DNA of 38,700 nt from Tsukamurella sp. M9C (GCF_020169415.1 NZ_JAIULG010000044.1:1-38700); one strand, 5' to 3'. Shown: positions 1-8,365, counted from the first letter of the stretch. The notes: generated from the letters alone by a model not told the origin. A program made the numbers and translations.

Positions 1-1
1 C

Positions 2-388
2 GCCGCGACGGTTCTCGACGCCCGCGAGTCCGCTGCGATCGCGGCGCTGCACGCCGACGTGGTGATCGAATCCTCCGGCACGGTGCCGGGCCTGCACGCT
101 GCCGTCGACGCGGCGGCGCGCGGCGGCGTCGTCGTGCTGCTCGGGCTGCAGCGCGCGGGCGACATCGACTTCCCCGCGGCGCAGGCCATCACCCGCGAAC
201 TGGACCTGCGCGGTGCGCTGCGGTTCAACGACGAGATCGACGACGTGATCGCGGCGCTCGCCGACGGCACGCTGGACGTGCGCGGCGTGGTGACCCACGT
301 GCTGCCCGCCGCGGACGCGCTCGAGGCCTTCGCGATCGCCCGCGACTCCGCCGCGTCCGGCAAGGTGCTGCTGGACTTCCGGGGCTGA
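2..388 (+). CDS. Zinc-type medium-chain dehydrogenase, C-terminal part (5' truncated by window edge)
   Basis: The reading frame is open from the first bases of the window, so only the last 128 or so residues are present. They look like the end of the Rossmann domain and the closing catalytic lobe of a medium-chain alcohol/polyol dehydrogenase: a strand followed by ESSGT, a glycine-rich turn and VVVLLGLQ, then the tail DALEAFAIARD...GKVLLDF. The RGALRFNDE segment and the tail resemble L-idonate 5-dehydrogenase and related polyol dehydrogenases. The zinc-binding N-terminal part lies outside the window, so substrate cannot be judged. It converges on apeB with only 22 bp between the two stop codons. 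Confidence 0.75.
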   Translation, partial: AATVLDARESAAIAALHADVVIESSGTVPGLHAAVDAAARGGVVVLLGLQRAGDIDFPAAQAITRELDLRGALRFNDEIDDVIAALADGTLDVRGVVTHVLPAADALEAFAIARDSAASGKVLLDFRG

Positions 389-410
389 GCCCGGTGCAGG
401 TCGGCCCGAC

Positions 411-1685
411 TCAGGCGGGCGCGAGGAAGGCGGCGAGGGCCGCGGAGTAGTAGCCGATGTCGGCGGAGCCCATGAGCTCGCGCGCGCTGTGCATCGCGAG
501 CTGTGGGGCGCCCACGTCGACCGTGGTCAGGCCCGTGCGCGCCGCGGTGATCGGGCCGATCGTCGAGCCGCAGGGCAGGTCGGCGCGGTGCACGTAGCGC
601 TGCAGCGGCACGCCCGCCTGCTCGGCGGCGAGGGCGAACAGCGCCTCGCCGTCGGAGTCCGACGCGTAGCGCAGGTTCTGGTTCACCTTGAGCACGGGGC
701 CGCCGTTCACCGCGATGTGGTGCGCGGGCTCATGCCGGTCCGGGTAGTTCGGGTGGGTCGCGTGCGCCATGTCGCCCGACGCCACCGCGGACAGGCTCAG
801 CGTGCGCAGGAAGTCCTCGCGGCTGAGGCTGTGCGACAGGCCGATCCGCTCCAGCACCGTGATGAGGAAGTCGGACGCGGCGCCGCGATCGGAGCCCGAG
901 CCCACCTCCTCGTGGTCGAACAGCGCCAGCACGGGCACGATCCCGTCGACCGGGGTGACCGCCAGCAGCGCCTCGGTGCCCGCGTAGCAGGTGCCCTGGT
1001 TGTCGAGCCGGGGCGCGGAGACGAGGGCACCGTCGGCCCCGACGGTGCGCGACGGCGCCAGGTCGTGCGTCATCAGCTCGAAACCGAGCACGTCGTCGGC
1101 GGCGTAGCCCTCCGAGGCGGCCACCCGCGCGAGGAAGCCGCCGGCGCCGGCGGTGCCCCAGATCGCGTGCAGGTGCCGCTGCGGATCGAGCTCGACGCCC
1201 TTGCGGTTCTCCGAGAGGTGGATCGCCAGCTGGGGCACGCGCAACAGCGGCTCGTCGATGCGCACCAGCGTGTGCACGACCCTGCCGCCCTCGCGCACCG
1301 CGATCCGCCCGGACACGCCGAGGTCGCGGTCGAGCCAGGAGTTGAGCCACGCCCCGCCGTAGGGCTCCAGGAGCACCTGCGCCAGCCCCGCCGATTCCGC
1401 GTCGTGATGCTGCTTGACGCGCAGGTTCGGGCTGTCGGTGTGGCCGCCGACGATGCGGAACGCCGGGAGCTCGCCGTGCTCGCAGTGCGAGGAGTCGAAG
1501 GCGATGATCGAGCCGCCGCGCACCACGAAGTACTTGCCGGGGCCCGGCCACACGTCGTGCTCGACGAGCTCGGTGTACCCCGCGTCACCGAGCCGGCGGG
1601 CCACCGTCTGGCAGACGTGGAAGGGCGACGGGGAGGCGTCGACGAAGGCGCACAACCCGTCCGCGGTGGCTCGGCCGGTAGCCAT
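411..1685 (-). CDS. apeB: M18 family aspartyl/general aminopeptidase
   Basis: A 424-residue protein of normal length for M18 dinuclear zinc aminopeptidases, cytosolic enzymes that remove N-terminal residues (often Asp/Glu) from peptides. Metal-site motifs appear in the family order: GGHTDSPN (His82, Asp84), DNQGTC near 235, [10 protein letters not shown] near 262, [12 protein letters not shown] near 315 and a late AMHSARE histidine. The ATG at 1685 is chosen because it overlaps the TGA of purQ (TGATG) and begins the M18 N-terminus SPSPFH. Synteny matches pepC near the purine genes of M. tuberculosis. It is last in the purS-purQ-apeB unit and probably translationally coupled to purQ. Confidence 0.92.
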   Translation of the reverse strand: MATGRATADGLCAFVDASPSPFHVCQTVARRLGDAGYTELVEHDVWPGPGKYFVVRGGSIIAFDSSHCEHGELPAFRIVGGHTDSPNLRVKQHHDAESAGLAQVLLEPYGGAWLNSWLDRDLGVSGRIAVREGGRVVHTLVRIDEPLLRVPQLAIHLSENRKGVELDPQRHLHAIWGTAGAGGFLARVAASEGYAADDVLGFELMTHDLAPSRTVGADGALVSAPRLDNQGTCYAGTEALLAVTPVDGIVPVLALFDHEEVGSGSDRGAASDFLITVLERIGLSHSLSREDFLRTLSLSAVASGDMAHATHPNYPDRHEPAHHIAVNGGPVLKVNQNLRYASDSDGEALFALAAEQAGVPLQRYVHRADLPCGSTIGPITAARTGLTTVDVGAPQLAMHSARELMGSADIGYYSAALAAFLAPA

Positions 1686-2359
1686 CAGGCCGACAGCACC
1701 GCGTCCAGCGCGGAGTAGAAGATGCCCAGGCCGTCGTCCGACGGTCCGGTGAGCGCCTCGGTGGCGTGCTCCGGGTGCGGCATGAGGCCGACGATGCGGC
1801 CGTCGGCCGAGCTGATCCCGGCGATGTCGCGCTGCGAGCCGTTCGGATTGCCGCCCACGTAGCGGAAGGCGACGCGGCCCTCGCCCTCCAGCTCGTCGAG
1901 CACCGCCTCGGACGCCTGGAAGCGTCCCTCGGCGTTCTTGACCGGGATCAGGATCTCGGCGCCGGACTCGTAGCGCGAGGTCCACGCGGTGTTCGTGGCC
2001 TCGACCCGCAGCCACTGGTCGCGGCAGACGAAGTGCAGCCCCTCGTTCCGGGTGAGCGCGCCGGGGAGCAGGCCCGCCTCGCACAGGATCTGGAAGCCGT
2101 TGCAGATGCCGAGCACCGGCATGCCCTTGCCCGCGGCCTCGACGACCTCGGTCATGACGGGGGCGAGGGAGGCGATGGCGCCGGCGCGCAGGTAGTCGCC
2201 GTAGGAGAAGCCGCCGGGCACGACGACCGCGTCGACGCCCTGGAGGTCGTGGTCCTTGTGCCAGAGGGCGACGGCCTCGCCGCCGGCCCGCTCCACCGCG
2301 CGCGCCGCGTCGACGTCGTCGAGCGTGCCGGGGAACGTGATGACGCCGACGCGGGTCAT
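1685..2359 (-). CDS. purQ: Phosphoribosylformylglycinamidine synthase, glutaminase subunit
   Basis: A 224-residue class I glutamine amidotransferase subunit of FGAM synthase. It releases ammonia from glutamine for the fourth step of de novo purine synthesis. The nucleophile is Cys86 in GICNGFQ, and the PHPEH motif near residues 194-198 supplies the His and Glu of the triad. The ATG at 2357-2359 overlaps the purS stop by four bases (ATGA). The catalytic subunit gene purL is not in this window, so the PurSQL complex must be completed from elsewhere, as in M. tuberculosis where purL lies some genes away. Confidence 0.97.
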   Translation of the reverse strand: MTRVGVITFPGTLDDVDAARAVERAGGEAVALWHKDHDLQGVDAVVVPGGFSYGDYLRAGAIASLAPVMTEVVEAAGKGMPVLGICNGFQILCEAGLLPGALTRNEGLHFVCRDQWLRVEATNTAWTSRYESGAEILIPVKNAEGRFQASEAVLDELEGEGRVAFRYVGGNPNGSQRDIAGISSADGRIVGLMPHPEHATEALTGPSDDGLGIFYSALDAVLSA

Positions 2360-2595
2360 GCGTCGACCCGGGTGACGGTGAAGTCCTCGATGACGGTGTT
2401 GGTGAGCACCTCGGCCGCGATCTTCTCGAGCTGGTCGTCGCTCAGGTCGCCGTCGACCTCGAGCTCGAACCGCTTGCCCTGCCGCACATCCGCGACACCG
2501 GCGAAGCCGAGGCGGTCGAGTGCGCCGACGATCGCCTTCCCCTGCGGGTCCAGGATCTCGGCCTTCGGCATCACGTCCACCACAATCCGTGCCAC
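2356..2595 (-). CDS. purS: Phosphoribosylformylglycinamidine synthase subunit PurS
   Basis: A 79-residue protein with the normal PurS length and pattern: [19 protein letters not shown] at the start, then a second beta strand with [12 protein letters not shown] and a C-terminal EDFTVT strand. PurS dimers bridge PurQ and PurL in the three-part FGAM synthase of Gram-positive bacteria. The start is GTG at 2593-2595, preceded by a purine-rich Shine-Dalgarno-like run (GAGAGGGAG) about nine bases upstream, so this gene has a leader, unlike many neighbours. It heads the purS-purQ-apeB operon. A TAAACT -10 and an 18-bp perfect inverted repeat lie upstream. Confidence 0.96.
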   Translation of the reverse strand: MARIVVDVMPKAEILDPQGKAIVGALDRLGFAGVADVRQGKRFELEVDGDLSDDQLEKIAAEVLTNTVIEDFTVTRVDA

Positions 2596-2652
2596 GTTGC
2601 GGCTCCCTCTCGATTCGACCGCGCGCTCGGGTGTCGATCGCGCTGTGATGAC

Positions 2653-2658
2653 AGTTTA
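2653..2658 (-). promoter_or_regulatory. -10 element of the purS operon (TAAACT)
   Basis: TAAACT reads towards purS. It would place the start point near 2646, giving a leader of about 50 nt with a Shine-Dalgarno sequence. No clear -35 is visible. The 18-bp palindrome sits where a -35 would be. Confidence 0.45.
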
Positions 2659-2661
2659 CGT

Positions 2662-2679
2662 CCGCTCGGAACCGAGCGG
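2662..2679. promoter_or_regulatory. 18-bp perfect inverted repeat, candidate operator between purS and MBL gene
   Basis: CCGCTCGG-AA-CCGAGCGG is perfectly self-complementary in both arms. It lies about 16-33 bases upstream of the inferred purS start point and about 45 bases upstream of the -10 of the divergent hydrolase. The position suits a repressor of purS. The binding protein is unknown, and the repeat does not resemble the Bacillus PurBox. Confidence 0.5.
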
Positions 2680-2723
2680 CGGAGCGCGTCGCGACAACCG
2701 CCGTGGCCCCGCGGAAACTGAGC

Positions 2724-2729
2724 GATACT
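2724..2729 (+). promoter_or_regulatory. -10 element, leaderless promoter of MBL-fold gene
   Basis: GATACT is followed by exactly six bases and then the ATG at 2736, so transcription would start at or beside the first base of the start codon. Confidence 0.5.
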
Positions 2730-2735
2730 GGCGAC

Positions 2736-3380
2736 ATGCGACTCACCCACTTCCACCATTCGTGCGTCCTCGTGGAGATGTCCGAGACGCGCGTCCTCTT
2801 CGACCCGGGCACGTTCTCGCACGGCTTCGAGGGCCTCACCGGGCTGGACGCGATCGTCGTCACCCACCAGCACCCCGATCACATCGACCCCGCCCGGATC
2901 GACGCCCTCGTCGACGCCAATCCCGACGCCCAGCTGTTCGCCGATCCCACCACCGCGGCCGCGCGCGGCGGGCGCTGGATCGCGGCGCTCCCCGGCCACG
3001 ACTACGGGATCGGCAACCTCATCGCGCGGGCCGTGGGCGGCACGCACGCGGTGATCCACCCCGACCTGCCGACGATCGACAACACGTCGATCCTGCTGGG
3101 CGACGAGGAGCGCATCGGCCGCTTCTACCACCCCGGGGACGCGCTCTTCGTGCCCGACGTCCCCGTCGAGGTGCTGGGCCTGCCAGTGAACGCACCGTGG
3201 TGCCGGATCAGCGAGACGGTCGACTTCTTCCGGGCCGTGAACCCCACCGTCGCGGTGCCCATCCACGACGCCCTTCTCTCCGCGGAGGGCTCGGGCATCT
3301 ACCTCGGCCGGCTCGCGGACATGCGCCCCGACGGTGCCGACTTCATCCCGTGGGGCGCGGAGGAGACGCGCGAGTTCTGA
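2736..3380 (+). CDS. MBL-fold metal-dependent hydrolase (UlaG/UPF0173-like)
   Basis: A 214-residue metallo-beta-lactamase-fold protein. The N-terminal [14 protein letters not shown] strand and the metal motif [10 protein letters not shown] (near residues 55-64, the HxHxDH signature) define the fold. [10 protein letters not shown] and a late PIHDALLS provide further metal ligands. The family includes lactonases and cyclic phosphodiesterases, and the substrate here cannot be told. The ATG at 2736 is preferred over an in-frame GTG 33 bases upstream because the family starts here and because a -10 hexamer sits six bases before it. It is divergent from purS. Confidence 0.85.
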   Translation: MRLTHFHHSCVLVEMSETRVLFDPGTFSHGFEGLTGLDAIVVTHQHPDHIDPARIDALVDANPDAQLFADPTTAAARGGRWIAALPGHDYGIGNLIARAVGGTHAVIHPDLPTIDNTSILLGDEERIGRFYHPGDALFVPDVPVEVLGLPVNAPWCRISETVDFFRAVNPTVAVPIHDALLSAEGSGIYLGRLADMRPDGADFIPWGAEETREF

Positions 3381-3433
3381 CCGGCGGCCGCCGATCCGGG
3401 CGGGCGGCCCCGCCACCCCTGCACACCGTGGTA

Positions 3434-3445
3434 TGACCTAGGTCA
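3434..3445. promoter_or_regulatory. 12-bp perfect palindrome TGACCTAGGTCA upstream of the permease
   Basis: The perfect palindrome ends 25 bases before the GTG start of the permease gene and just upstream of its purine-rich ribosome binding site. It is a candidate operator for a local regulator. The regulator is not identified, and it may overlap the promoter itself. Confidence 0.4.
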
Positions 3446-3470
3446 CATCCTTCGGAAGGGGAACTTCACA

Positions 3471-4835
3471 GTGTCACCCGAGGTGATCGCGCTCGCCGTC
3501 CTCGTCGTCGTCTTTCTGATCGCGACGGTCCGCGGCGCCAACATGGGCGCGCTCGCCCTCGTCGCCGCCTTCGTCGTCGGCCTGGCGGTGTTCGGCGTCG
3601 ACTCGAAGGAGGTGCTCAAGGGCTTCCCCGCCGAGCTCTTCGTGATCCTCGTCGGCGTCACCTATCTGTTCGCGCTGGCGAAGAACAACGGCACCGTCGA
3701 CTGGATCGTGCACGGCGCGGTGCGGGCCGTCCGCGGCCGGGTGGCGCTGATCCCCTGGGCGATGTTCGCGGTGTGCGCCGTGGTGACCGCGATCGGCGCG
3801 GTCAGCCCCGCCGCCGTCGCCATCGTCGCGCCGGTGGCCGCCGGCTTCGCGGTGCGCTACCGCATCCACCCCGTGCTCATGGGGATGATGGTGGTGCAGG
3901 GCGCCACCGCGGGGAGCTTCTCCCCCATCGGCATCTTCGGATCGATCACCAACGGCGTGGTCGACGCCAACCACCTGCCGGGCAGCCCGCTCTTCCTGTT
4001 CGGTTCGACGTTCCTCGCCTGCGCGGCGATCGCCGTCGTCGCGTTCGCCGCCTTCGGCGGGCGCGAACTGGTCGCACGCGGAGCGGACGCCGACGCCATG
4101 GCAACGCTGGGAACGACCGCCGAGGCCGCCTCCCACGCCGCGACGTCGGCCGCCCGCCCGACGACCGAGCCGCACTCGGCCGTCGAGGTGCAACGCCTCG
4201 CCGCGGACAGCGCCGACGACCGCGGCGATGACGCGACGCGGCTCGACGCACAGCGGATCGGCACCCTCGCCGGTCTCGTGGCCCTCATCGTCGGCGCCCT
4301 CGGCTTCGACCTCGACGTCGGCTTCACCGCCCTGGGCATCGCGGTCGTCCTCACGCTCGCCTTCCCGGACTCCGCGAAGGACGCCGTGGAGAAGATCAGC
4401 TGGAGCACGGTCCTGCTCATCGCCGGCATCGTCACCTACGTGGCCCTGCTCCAGAAACAGGGCGTGGTCGACTGGCTCGGCGACGGGGTGGCGAAGGTCG
4501 GTTCGCCGCTGGTCGCAGCCCTGCTGATCTGCCTGATCGGCGCCGTGGTCTCCGCGTTCGCCTCCACCACCGGCATCATCGGCGCGCTGATCCCGCTCGC
4601 CGTGCCCTTCCTGCTCACCGATCAGGTAAGCGCCGTCGGACTGATCGCCGCACTCGCCATCTCGAGCTCGGTCGTCGACTGCAGCCCGTTCTCCACGAAC
4701 GGCGCCCTGGTGGTCGCGAACTCCGAGCCCGATCGCCGCGACATGGTCTTCCGGCGGCTCATGCAGTGGGGGATGTCGATCGTCGTACTCGGTCCGCTCA
4801 TCGCCTGGGCGGTGCTGGTCGTGCCGACCGCCTGA
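3471..4835 (+). CDS. SLC13/MatC-type dicarboxylate permease family membrane protein
   Basis: A 454-residue polytopic membrane protein with about a dozen hydrophobic segments. The first half (MSPEVIALAVLVVVFLIATV, then KGFPAELFVILVGVTYLFAL) matches the MatC N-terminal domain of C4-dicarboxylate/malonate carriers. A hydrophilic linker of about 60 residues near 205-260 (Ala/Thr/Asp-rich) separates the two halves, and the second half repeats the pattern with STTGIIGALIPLAVPFL and DCSPFSTNGAL. The start is GTG at 3471 with GGAAGGGGAA upstream. The substrate is probably a dicarboxylate, by family only. It stands alone and converges on the DUF2334 gene. Confidence 0.8.
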   Translation: MSPEVIALAVLVVVFLIATVRGANMGALALVAAFVVGLAVFGVDSKEVLKGFPAELFVILVGVTYLFALAKNNGTVDWIVHGAVRAVRGRVALIPWAMFAVCAVVTAIGAVSPAAVAIVAPVAAGFAVRYRIHPVLMGMMVVQGATAGSFSPIGIFGSITNGVVDANHLPGSPLFLFGSTFLACAAIAVVAFAAFGGRELVARGADADAMATLGTTAEAASHAATSAARPTTEPHSAVEVQRLAADSADDRGDDATRLDAQRIGTLAGLVALIVGALGFDLDVGFTALGIAVVLTLAFPDSAKDAVEKISWSTVLLIAGIVTYVALLQKQGVVDWLGDGVAKVGSPLVAALLICLIGAVVSAFASTTGIIGALIPLAVPFLLTDQVSAVGLIAALAISSSVVDCSPFSTNGALVVANSEPDRRDMVFRRLMQWGMSIVVLGPLIAWAVLVVPTA

Positions 4836-4854
4836 CCCGCGGTCGGCCGCGGGT
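4835..4854. terminator. Candidate bidirectional hairpin between convergent genes
   Basis: ACCCGCGG-TCGG-CCGCGGGT is a perfect 8-bp stem with a 4-nt loop. It begins in the stop codon of the permease and ends three bases before the stop of the DUF2334 gene. There is no T-run, so it is at best a hairpin-only terminator typical of high-GC actinobacteria. Confidence 0.45.
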
Positions 4855-4857
4855 GAA

Positions 4858-5556
4858 TCAGGCGGCGACGAGGATCCGGGCGCGGTGCTCGTAGACGGTG
4901 GCCGCCGCGCCGTGGTGCAGGGCGAGGTCGACGGCGTCGAGCATCGTGCGCGAGACGGTCGACGAGGCGAGCCGGCGGGCGTCGACCGCCAGACGGAGCG
5001 TGCCGCCCCGTCGGGCGATGCGGTTGGCCTGCGCGAGCAGCGCACGGCACCACCAGGGCTCGCTGAGGAAGCCGTCGCCGATGCCGAGCACGCGCGCCTT
5101 CTCCTCCTCGCCGGTGACGAGGTCGGTGATCGCGGTGTAGCCGAGGTTCGTCCGGAACCCGGCGTTCGGCAGCGCGAGCACCGCGCCGGTGGAGGCGTTC
5201 CAGCGGGGCGCGGCGAAGACCCGGGTGCGCAGGCCGACGGTCTCCAGGACGCGGTCGGCGGCGGCGAGCCGCAGCCCCGCCTCGTGCGCGCCGAGGGTCG
5301 AGAACTCGGCGCGGCGCCGCTTCGTCGCTGCCTGGTCGTAGCCGTTGAGCACGATCGCATCGCCCCCGGCCCGGCGCTCCCGCAGGAAGGACTGGGTCGA
5401 CGGGTCGTCGAGCAGCTTGTACTTGCCCTTCAGGCGGGGCGCCACGAGCAGCGAGACGGGCACGCCGCGCTCGTCCATCCGGGCCGCGAACCGTTCCGCG
5501 TCCGCGCGGGTGGCGTCGGAGAGGGCGGAGACGGAGACGTACAGCGGCGAGCTCAT
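4858..5556 (-). CDS. DUF2334 domain protein (polysaccharide-deacetylase-like fold)
   Basis: A 232-residue protein beginning PLYVSVSALSDATRADAERFA, a pattern typical of actinobacterial DUF2334 proteins related to NodB-type polysaccharide deacetylases. The central NGYDQ motif and FAAPRWN (the usual FxxPxW) are visible. An orthologue appears to lie in the same purS-proximal neighbourhood in M. tuberculosis (recalled, not checked). There is no signal peptide, so it is probably cytosolic or membrane-associated. Whether it is an active deacetylase is unknown, because the usual metal-binding His/Asp set is not clearly present. A CACACT hexamer lies six bases before the ATG. Confidence 0.75.
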   Translation of the reverse strand: MSSPLYVSVSALSDATRADAERFAARMDERGVPVSLLVAPRLKGKYKLLDDPSTQSFLRERRAGGDAIVLNGYDQAATKRRRAEFSTLGAHEAGLRLAAADRVLETVGLRTRVFAAPRWNASTGAVLALPNAGFRTNLGYTAITDLVTGEEEKARVLGIGDGFLSEPWWCRALLAQANRIARRGGTLRLAVDARRLASSTVSRTMLDAVDLALHHGAAATVYEHRARILVAA

Positions 5557-5562
5557 ATCCGC

Positions 5563-5568
5563 AGTGTG
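5563..5568 (-). promoter_or_regulatory. Possible leaderless -10 (CACACT) of DUF2334 gene
   Basis: The hexamer lies six bases upstream of the ATG at 5556. It lacks the usual initial T, so it is a weaker match than the others in the window. Confidence 0.3.
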
Positions 5569-5624
5569 CGCGCCCCAGGTGTCCCGTTCGGGGATGGAAG
5601 GTTACGTGTCGCCCAACTGGCCGG

Positions 5625-6116
5625 TCAGGCGGGGAGAACGGCCTCGATCGCGCCGACGACCTCGTCGGACTCGGGCTCGGTGCGCGGGCGGAAGCGCTGC
5701 ACGCTCGCGTGGTCCGGCGCGATCAGGAACTTCTCGAAGTTCCACTGGATGTCGCCGGCCTCGCCCTCGGCGTCGGCGGTCTTCGTCAGCTCCGCGTAGA
5801 GCGGGTTCCGGTTCTCGCCGTTGACCTCGGTCTTCTCCAGCAGCGGGAAGGTGACGCCGTAGCTCGTGGAGCAGAACGTCGCGATCTCCTCGGCGGTGCC
5901 GGGCTCCTGGCCCGCGAACTGGTTGCAGGGCACGCCGAGCACCGTCAGGCCGCGGTCGGCGTAGCGGGTCGCGAGGGCCTCCAGGCCGGCGTACTGCGGG
6001 GTCAGGCCGCACTTGCTGGCGACGTTGACGACGAGCACGGCCCGGCCGGCGTAGTCGGCGAGGGAGGTGGCGGCACCGTCGAGCGTGGTGAGGGCGATGG
6101 AGTCGAGAGCGGTCAT
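5625..6116 (-). CDS. Glutathione peroxidase family protein (thioredoxin-dependent type likely)
   Basis: A 163-residue thiol peroxidase of the GPx family, which reduces hydroperoxides. The peroxidatic Cys36 lies in NVASKCGLTPQY and is Cys rather than selenocysteine. CNQFAGQEPG (catalytic Gln) and WNFEKFLI (catalytic Trp/Asn) are present. Actinobacterial members normally use thioredoxin or mycothiol systems rather than glutathione; that is family knowledge. The ATG at 6116 gives the normal family N-terminus and has a TAGGCT hexamer seven bases upstream. It is divergent from the MarR gene. Confidence 0.9.
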   Translation of the reverse strand: MTALDSIALTTLDGAATSLADYAGRAVLVVNVASKCGLTPQYAGLEALATRYADRGLTVLGVPCNQFAGQEPGTAEEIATFCSTSYGVTFPLLEKTEVNGENRNPLYAELTKTADAEGEAGDIQWNFEKFLIAPDHASVQRFRPRTEPESDEVVGAIEAVLPA

Positions 6117-6123
6117 GCGCCCG

Positions 6124-6129
6124 AGCCTA
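6124..6129 (-). promoter_or_regulatory. -10 element (TAGGCT), leaderless promoter of the GPx gene
   Basis: TAGGCT reads leftwards with seven bases to the ATG at 6116. Confidence 0.5.
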
Positions 6130-6163
6130 CGCGGAGGTGTAACGCAGGACACATCTATCTCGA

Positions 6164-6192
6164 TTGCGCAATGGTTGCGCGAGAGTTATCGT
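6164..6192 (+). promoter_or_regulatory. marR promoter with overlapping operator repeats
   Basis: A -35-like TTGCGC (6164-6169), a 17-bp spacer and a -10 TATCGT (6187-6192) are followed by six bases and the GTG start. The perfect palindrome TTGCGCAA (6164-6171) and a second TTGCGC at 6175-6180, 11 bp away, cover the -35 and spacer. This is the expected place for MarR autorepression. Confidence 0.55.
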
Positions 6193-6198
6193 TTTTAG

Positions 6199-6693
6199 GT
6201 GCAAGCAACCTCCACGGACGTGACTCCCGAGGACCTCACCGCGGTCTTCGGCGAGTTCATGGGCCGACTCATGTGCAATGTCACGCAGGAGAGTCTGGGC
6301 ACGATGCTGTCGTCGGACATCACCGCGCACCAGTTCCACATCCTGCTGCAGCTCACGGCCGCCGAGGCCCCGCTCCCGATCAACCGGCTCGCCGATGATC
6401 TGGGGCTGTCCGTCGCCGCCACGGGACGCAACGTGGAGAAACTTGTCCAGCTCGAGATGGTGGATCGGCGTGAGGACGCCTCGGACCGCCGGATCAAGAA
6501 CCTGACCATCACCGACCTCGGGCGAAAAACAGTTGCGTCCGCGGTCAGCGACAAGCACCGTGAGGTGCTGAGTTTCGCGGAGCGGCTCCCGCTCGCGCTG
6601 CGCATCAGGCTGCACGACGTGATGGTCGAGATCCTCGACGAGGGCCTGATCCCTCCGAACCCCTTCTTCACCGCAATGAAAGAGAACGCATGA
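6199..6693 (+). CDS. MarR family transcriptional regulator
   Basis: A 164-residue winged-helix protein. Helices around residues 35-95 contain FHILLQLTAAEAPLPINRLA, then the recognition helix LSVAATGRNVEKL and the wing with REDASDRRIKNLTIT, a standard MarR layout. MarR proteins are dimeric repressors released by small aromatic or toxic ligands. The gene overlaps the downstream exporter by ATGA, so it most likely controls itself and the exporter. The GTG start at 6199 is chosen because a good -35/-10 promoter ends six bases upstream; there is no Shine-Dalgarno sequence. Confidence 0.92.
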   Translation: MQATSTDVTPEDLTAVFGEFMGRLMCNVTQESLGTMLSSDITAHQFHILLQLTAAEAPLPINRLADDLGLSVAATGRNVEKLVQLEMVDRREDASDRRIKNLTITDLGRKTVASAVSDKHREVLSFAERLPLALRIRLHDVMVEILDEGLIPPNPFFTAMKENA

Positions 6694-8297
6694 GTACCGA
6701 GAACACGCTCGACAAGAGCGAGATCCCGCACGCGGGTGAGGGCCTCGACCGTCGCGTCCTGATGGTGGCCGGCGTGGTCGTCCTCGGGTCGATCATGGCC
6801 ATTCTGGACATGACGATCGTGGCGGTCGCGCAGAACACCTTCCAGTCGCAGTGGGGCGCATCGCCCGCCACCGTCGCCTGGACGATGACCGGCTACACCC
6901 TGGCGCTCGCCGCCGTGATCCCCGTGACCGGATGGGCCGCAGACCGATTCGGCACCAAGCGGCTCTACATGACGGCCACGGCGCTGTTCGTGGCGGGTTC
7001 GGCGCTGTGCGCCACCGCGACCTCGATCGACCTGCTGATCCTGTACCGGGTCCTCCAGGGCCTCGGCGGCGGCATGCTCATGCCGCTCGGCATGATGATC
7101 CTGACCCGGGCCGCCGGCCCGGAGCGCATCGGCCGCGTCATGGCCGTGCTCGGCATCCCGATGCTGCTCGGCCCCATCGGCGGCCCGATCCTCGGCGGCT
7201 GGCTGATCGAGTCCTTCTCGTGGCACTGGATCTTCCTGATCAATGTCCCGATCGGCGCGATCGCGATCATCTACGCCTGGTTCGTGCTCGACAAGGACGA
7301 GCCCGTCAAGGGCCAGAAGTTCGACCTCGTCGGCTTCGTCCTGCTCTCGCCCGGCCTCGCCCTGTTCCTGTTCGGCATCTCCTCGATCCCCGAGGCGCAG
7401 TCGGATTCGTCGATGTACACCGAGCGCGTCATTCCGGCGACCATCGTCGGCCTCGTGCTGATCGTCGCGTTCGTGTTCTGGGCGCTGCGCGCCAGGCTGC
7501 CGCTGCTCGACCTGCGGCTGTTCAAGAACCGGAACATGACCGTCGCCATGATCACCTTCGCGATGTTCGCGATGGCCTTCTTCGGCAGCTCGATCCTGTA
7601 CGCGCAGTACTTCATCGGCATCCGCGGCGAGTCGACCCTGATGGCCGGCCTGCTGCTCGCCCCGCAGGGCCTCGGCGCCATGCTGACCATGCCGATCGCC
7701 GGCGTGCTCACCGACAAGATGGGCCCGGGCAAGTTCGTCATGACCGGCCTCGCGCTGATCACGGGCGGCATGATCGCCTTCACGCAGCTCACCGCGGAGA
7801 CCCCGTACTGGATCCTGCTGGGCTCGCTGCTCATCCAGGGCCTCGGCATGGGGATGACGATGATGCCGACCATGTCGGCCGCGATCCGCACCCTGGCACC
7901 CGAGTCCATCTCCCGCGGTTCCACGCTGACGAACATCGTCCAGCAGATCGCCGCGTCGATGGGTACCGCGATCTTCTCGGTGCTGTTCACCAACTGGCTC
8001 ACCAACGCGGGCCCGGCGATGCAGACCCCGCAGGGCGAGAAGCACACCGGCGCGCTGGCCTTCGGCCTGAACTCGAGCCCCGAGGCCCGCGAGGGCGGCA
8101 TCGCGATGTTCCAGGGCGAGAGCGGCTTCTCGAAGTTCCTGCACGACAACCTGCCGTTCGCGGCGGAGGCGTTCGGGAACACCTACTTCGTGGCCGCGAT
8201 CCTGGTCGCGCTGTGCATCATCCCGGCGTTCTTCCTGCCCCGCACCCACGAGGCGGACACCGAGGCCGCCGAGCGCCAGATGGTCATGCCGCACTGA
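6690..8297 (+). CDS. DHA2 family MFS multidrug exporter (EmrB/QacA type)
   Basis: A 535-residue, 14-TM proton-driven exporter. TM1 carries the DHA2 signature LDMTIVAVA, and the loop after TM2 has GWAADRFGTKR (motif A). ILYRVLQGLGGGMLMPLG covers motif B, and GPIGGPILGGWLI is motif C of drug:H+ antiporters. The start ATG overlaps the marR stop (ATGA), so the two are co-translated and the exporter is probably de-repressed when MarR binds its ligand. M. tuberculosis has an emrB-like gene beside ptrB, which fits the position here. The drug range is unknown. Confidence 0.92.
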   Translation: MSTENTLDKSEIPHAGEGLDRRVLMVAGVVVLGSIMAILDMTIVAVAQNTFQSQWGASPATVAWTMTGYTLALAAVIPVTGWAADRFGTKRLYMTATALFVAGSALCATATSIDLLILYRVLQGLGGGMLMPLGMMILTRAAGPERIGRVMAVLGIPMLLGPIGGPILGGWLIESFSWHWIFLINVPIGAIAIIYAWFVLDKDEPVKGQKFDLVGFVLLSPGLALFLFGISSIPEAQSDSSMYTERVIPATIVGLVLIVAFVFWALRARLPLLDLRLFKNRNMTVAMITFAMFAMAFFGSSILYAQYFIGIRGESTLMAGLLLAPQGLGAMLTMPIAGVLTDKMGPGKFVMTGLALITGGMIAFTQLTAETPYWILLGSLLIQGLGMGMTMMPTMSAAIRTLAPESISRGSTLTNIVQQIAASMGTAIFSVLFTNWLTNAGPAMQTPQGEKHTGALAFGLNSSPEAREGGIAMFQGESGFSKFLHDNLPFAAEAFGNTYFVAAILVALCIIPAFFLPRTHEADTEAAERQMVMPH

Positions 8298-8314
8298 TCA
8301 TCGCCTGATACGAC

Positions 8315-8354
8315 GAGTGCCCGGTCCCCGATGGGGGCCGGGCACTTCTCGTTT
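8315..8354 (+). terminator. Rho-independent terminator after the MFS exporter
   Basis: A 14-bp GC-rich stem (8316-8329 with 8333-8346, one G-T pair, 3-nt loop) is followed by TCTCGTTT. It lies between convergent genes. The T-run is short, but the stem is the strongest in the window. Confidence 0.75.
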
Positions 8355-8365
8355 CCGCGGGAGCG

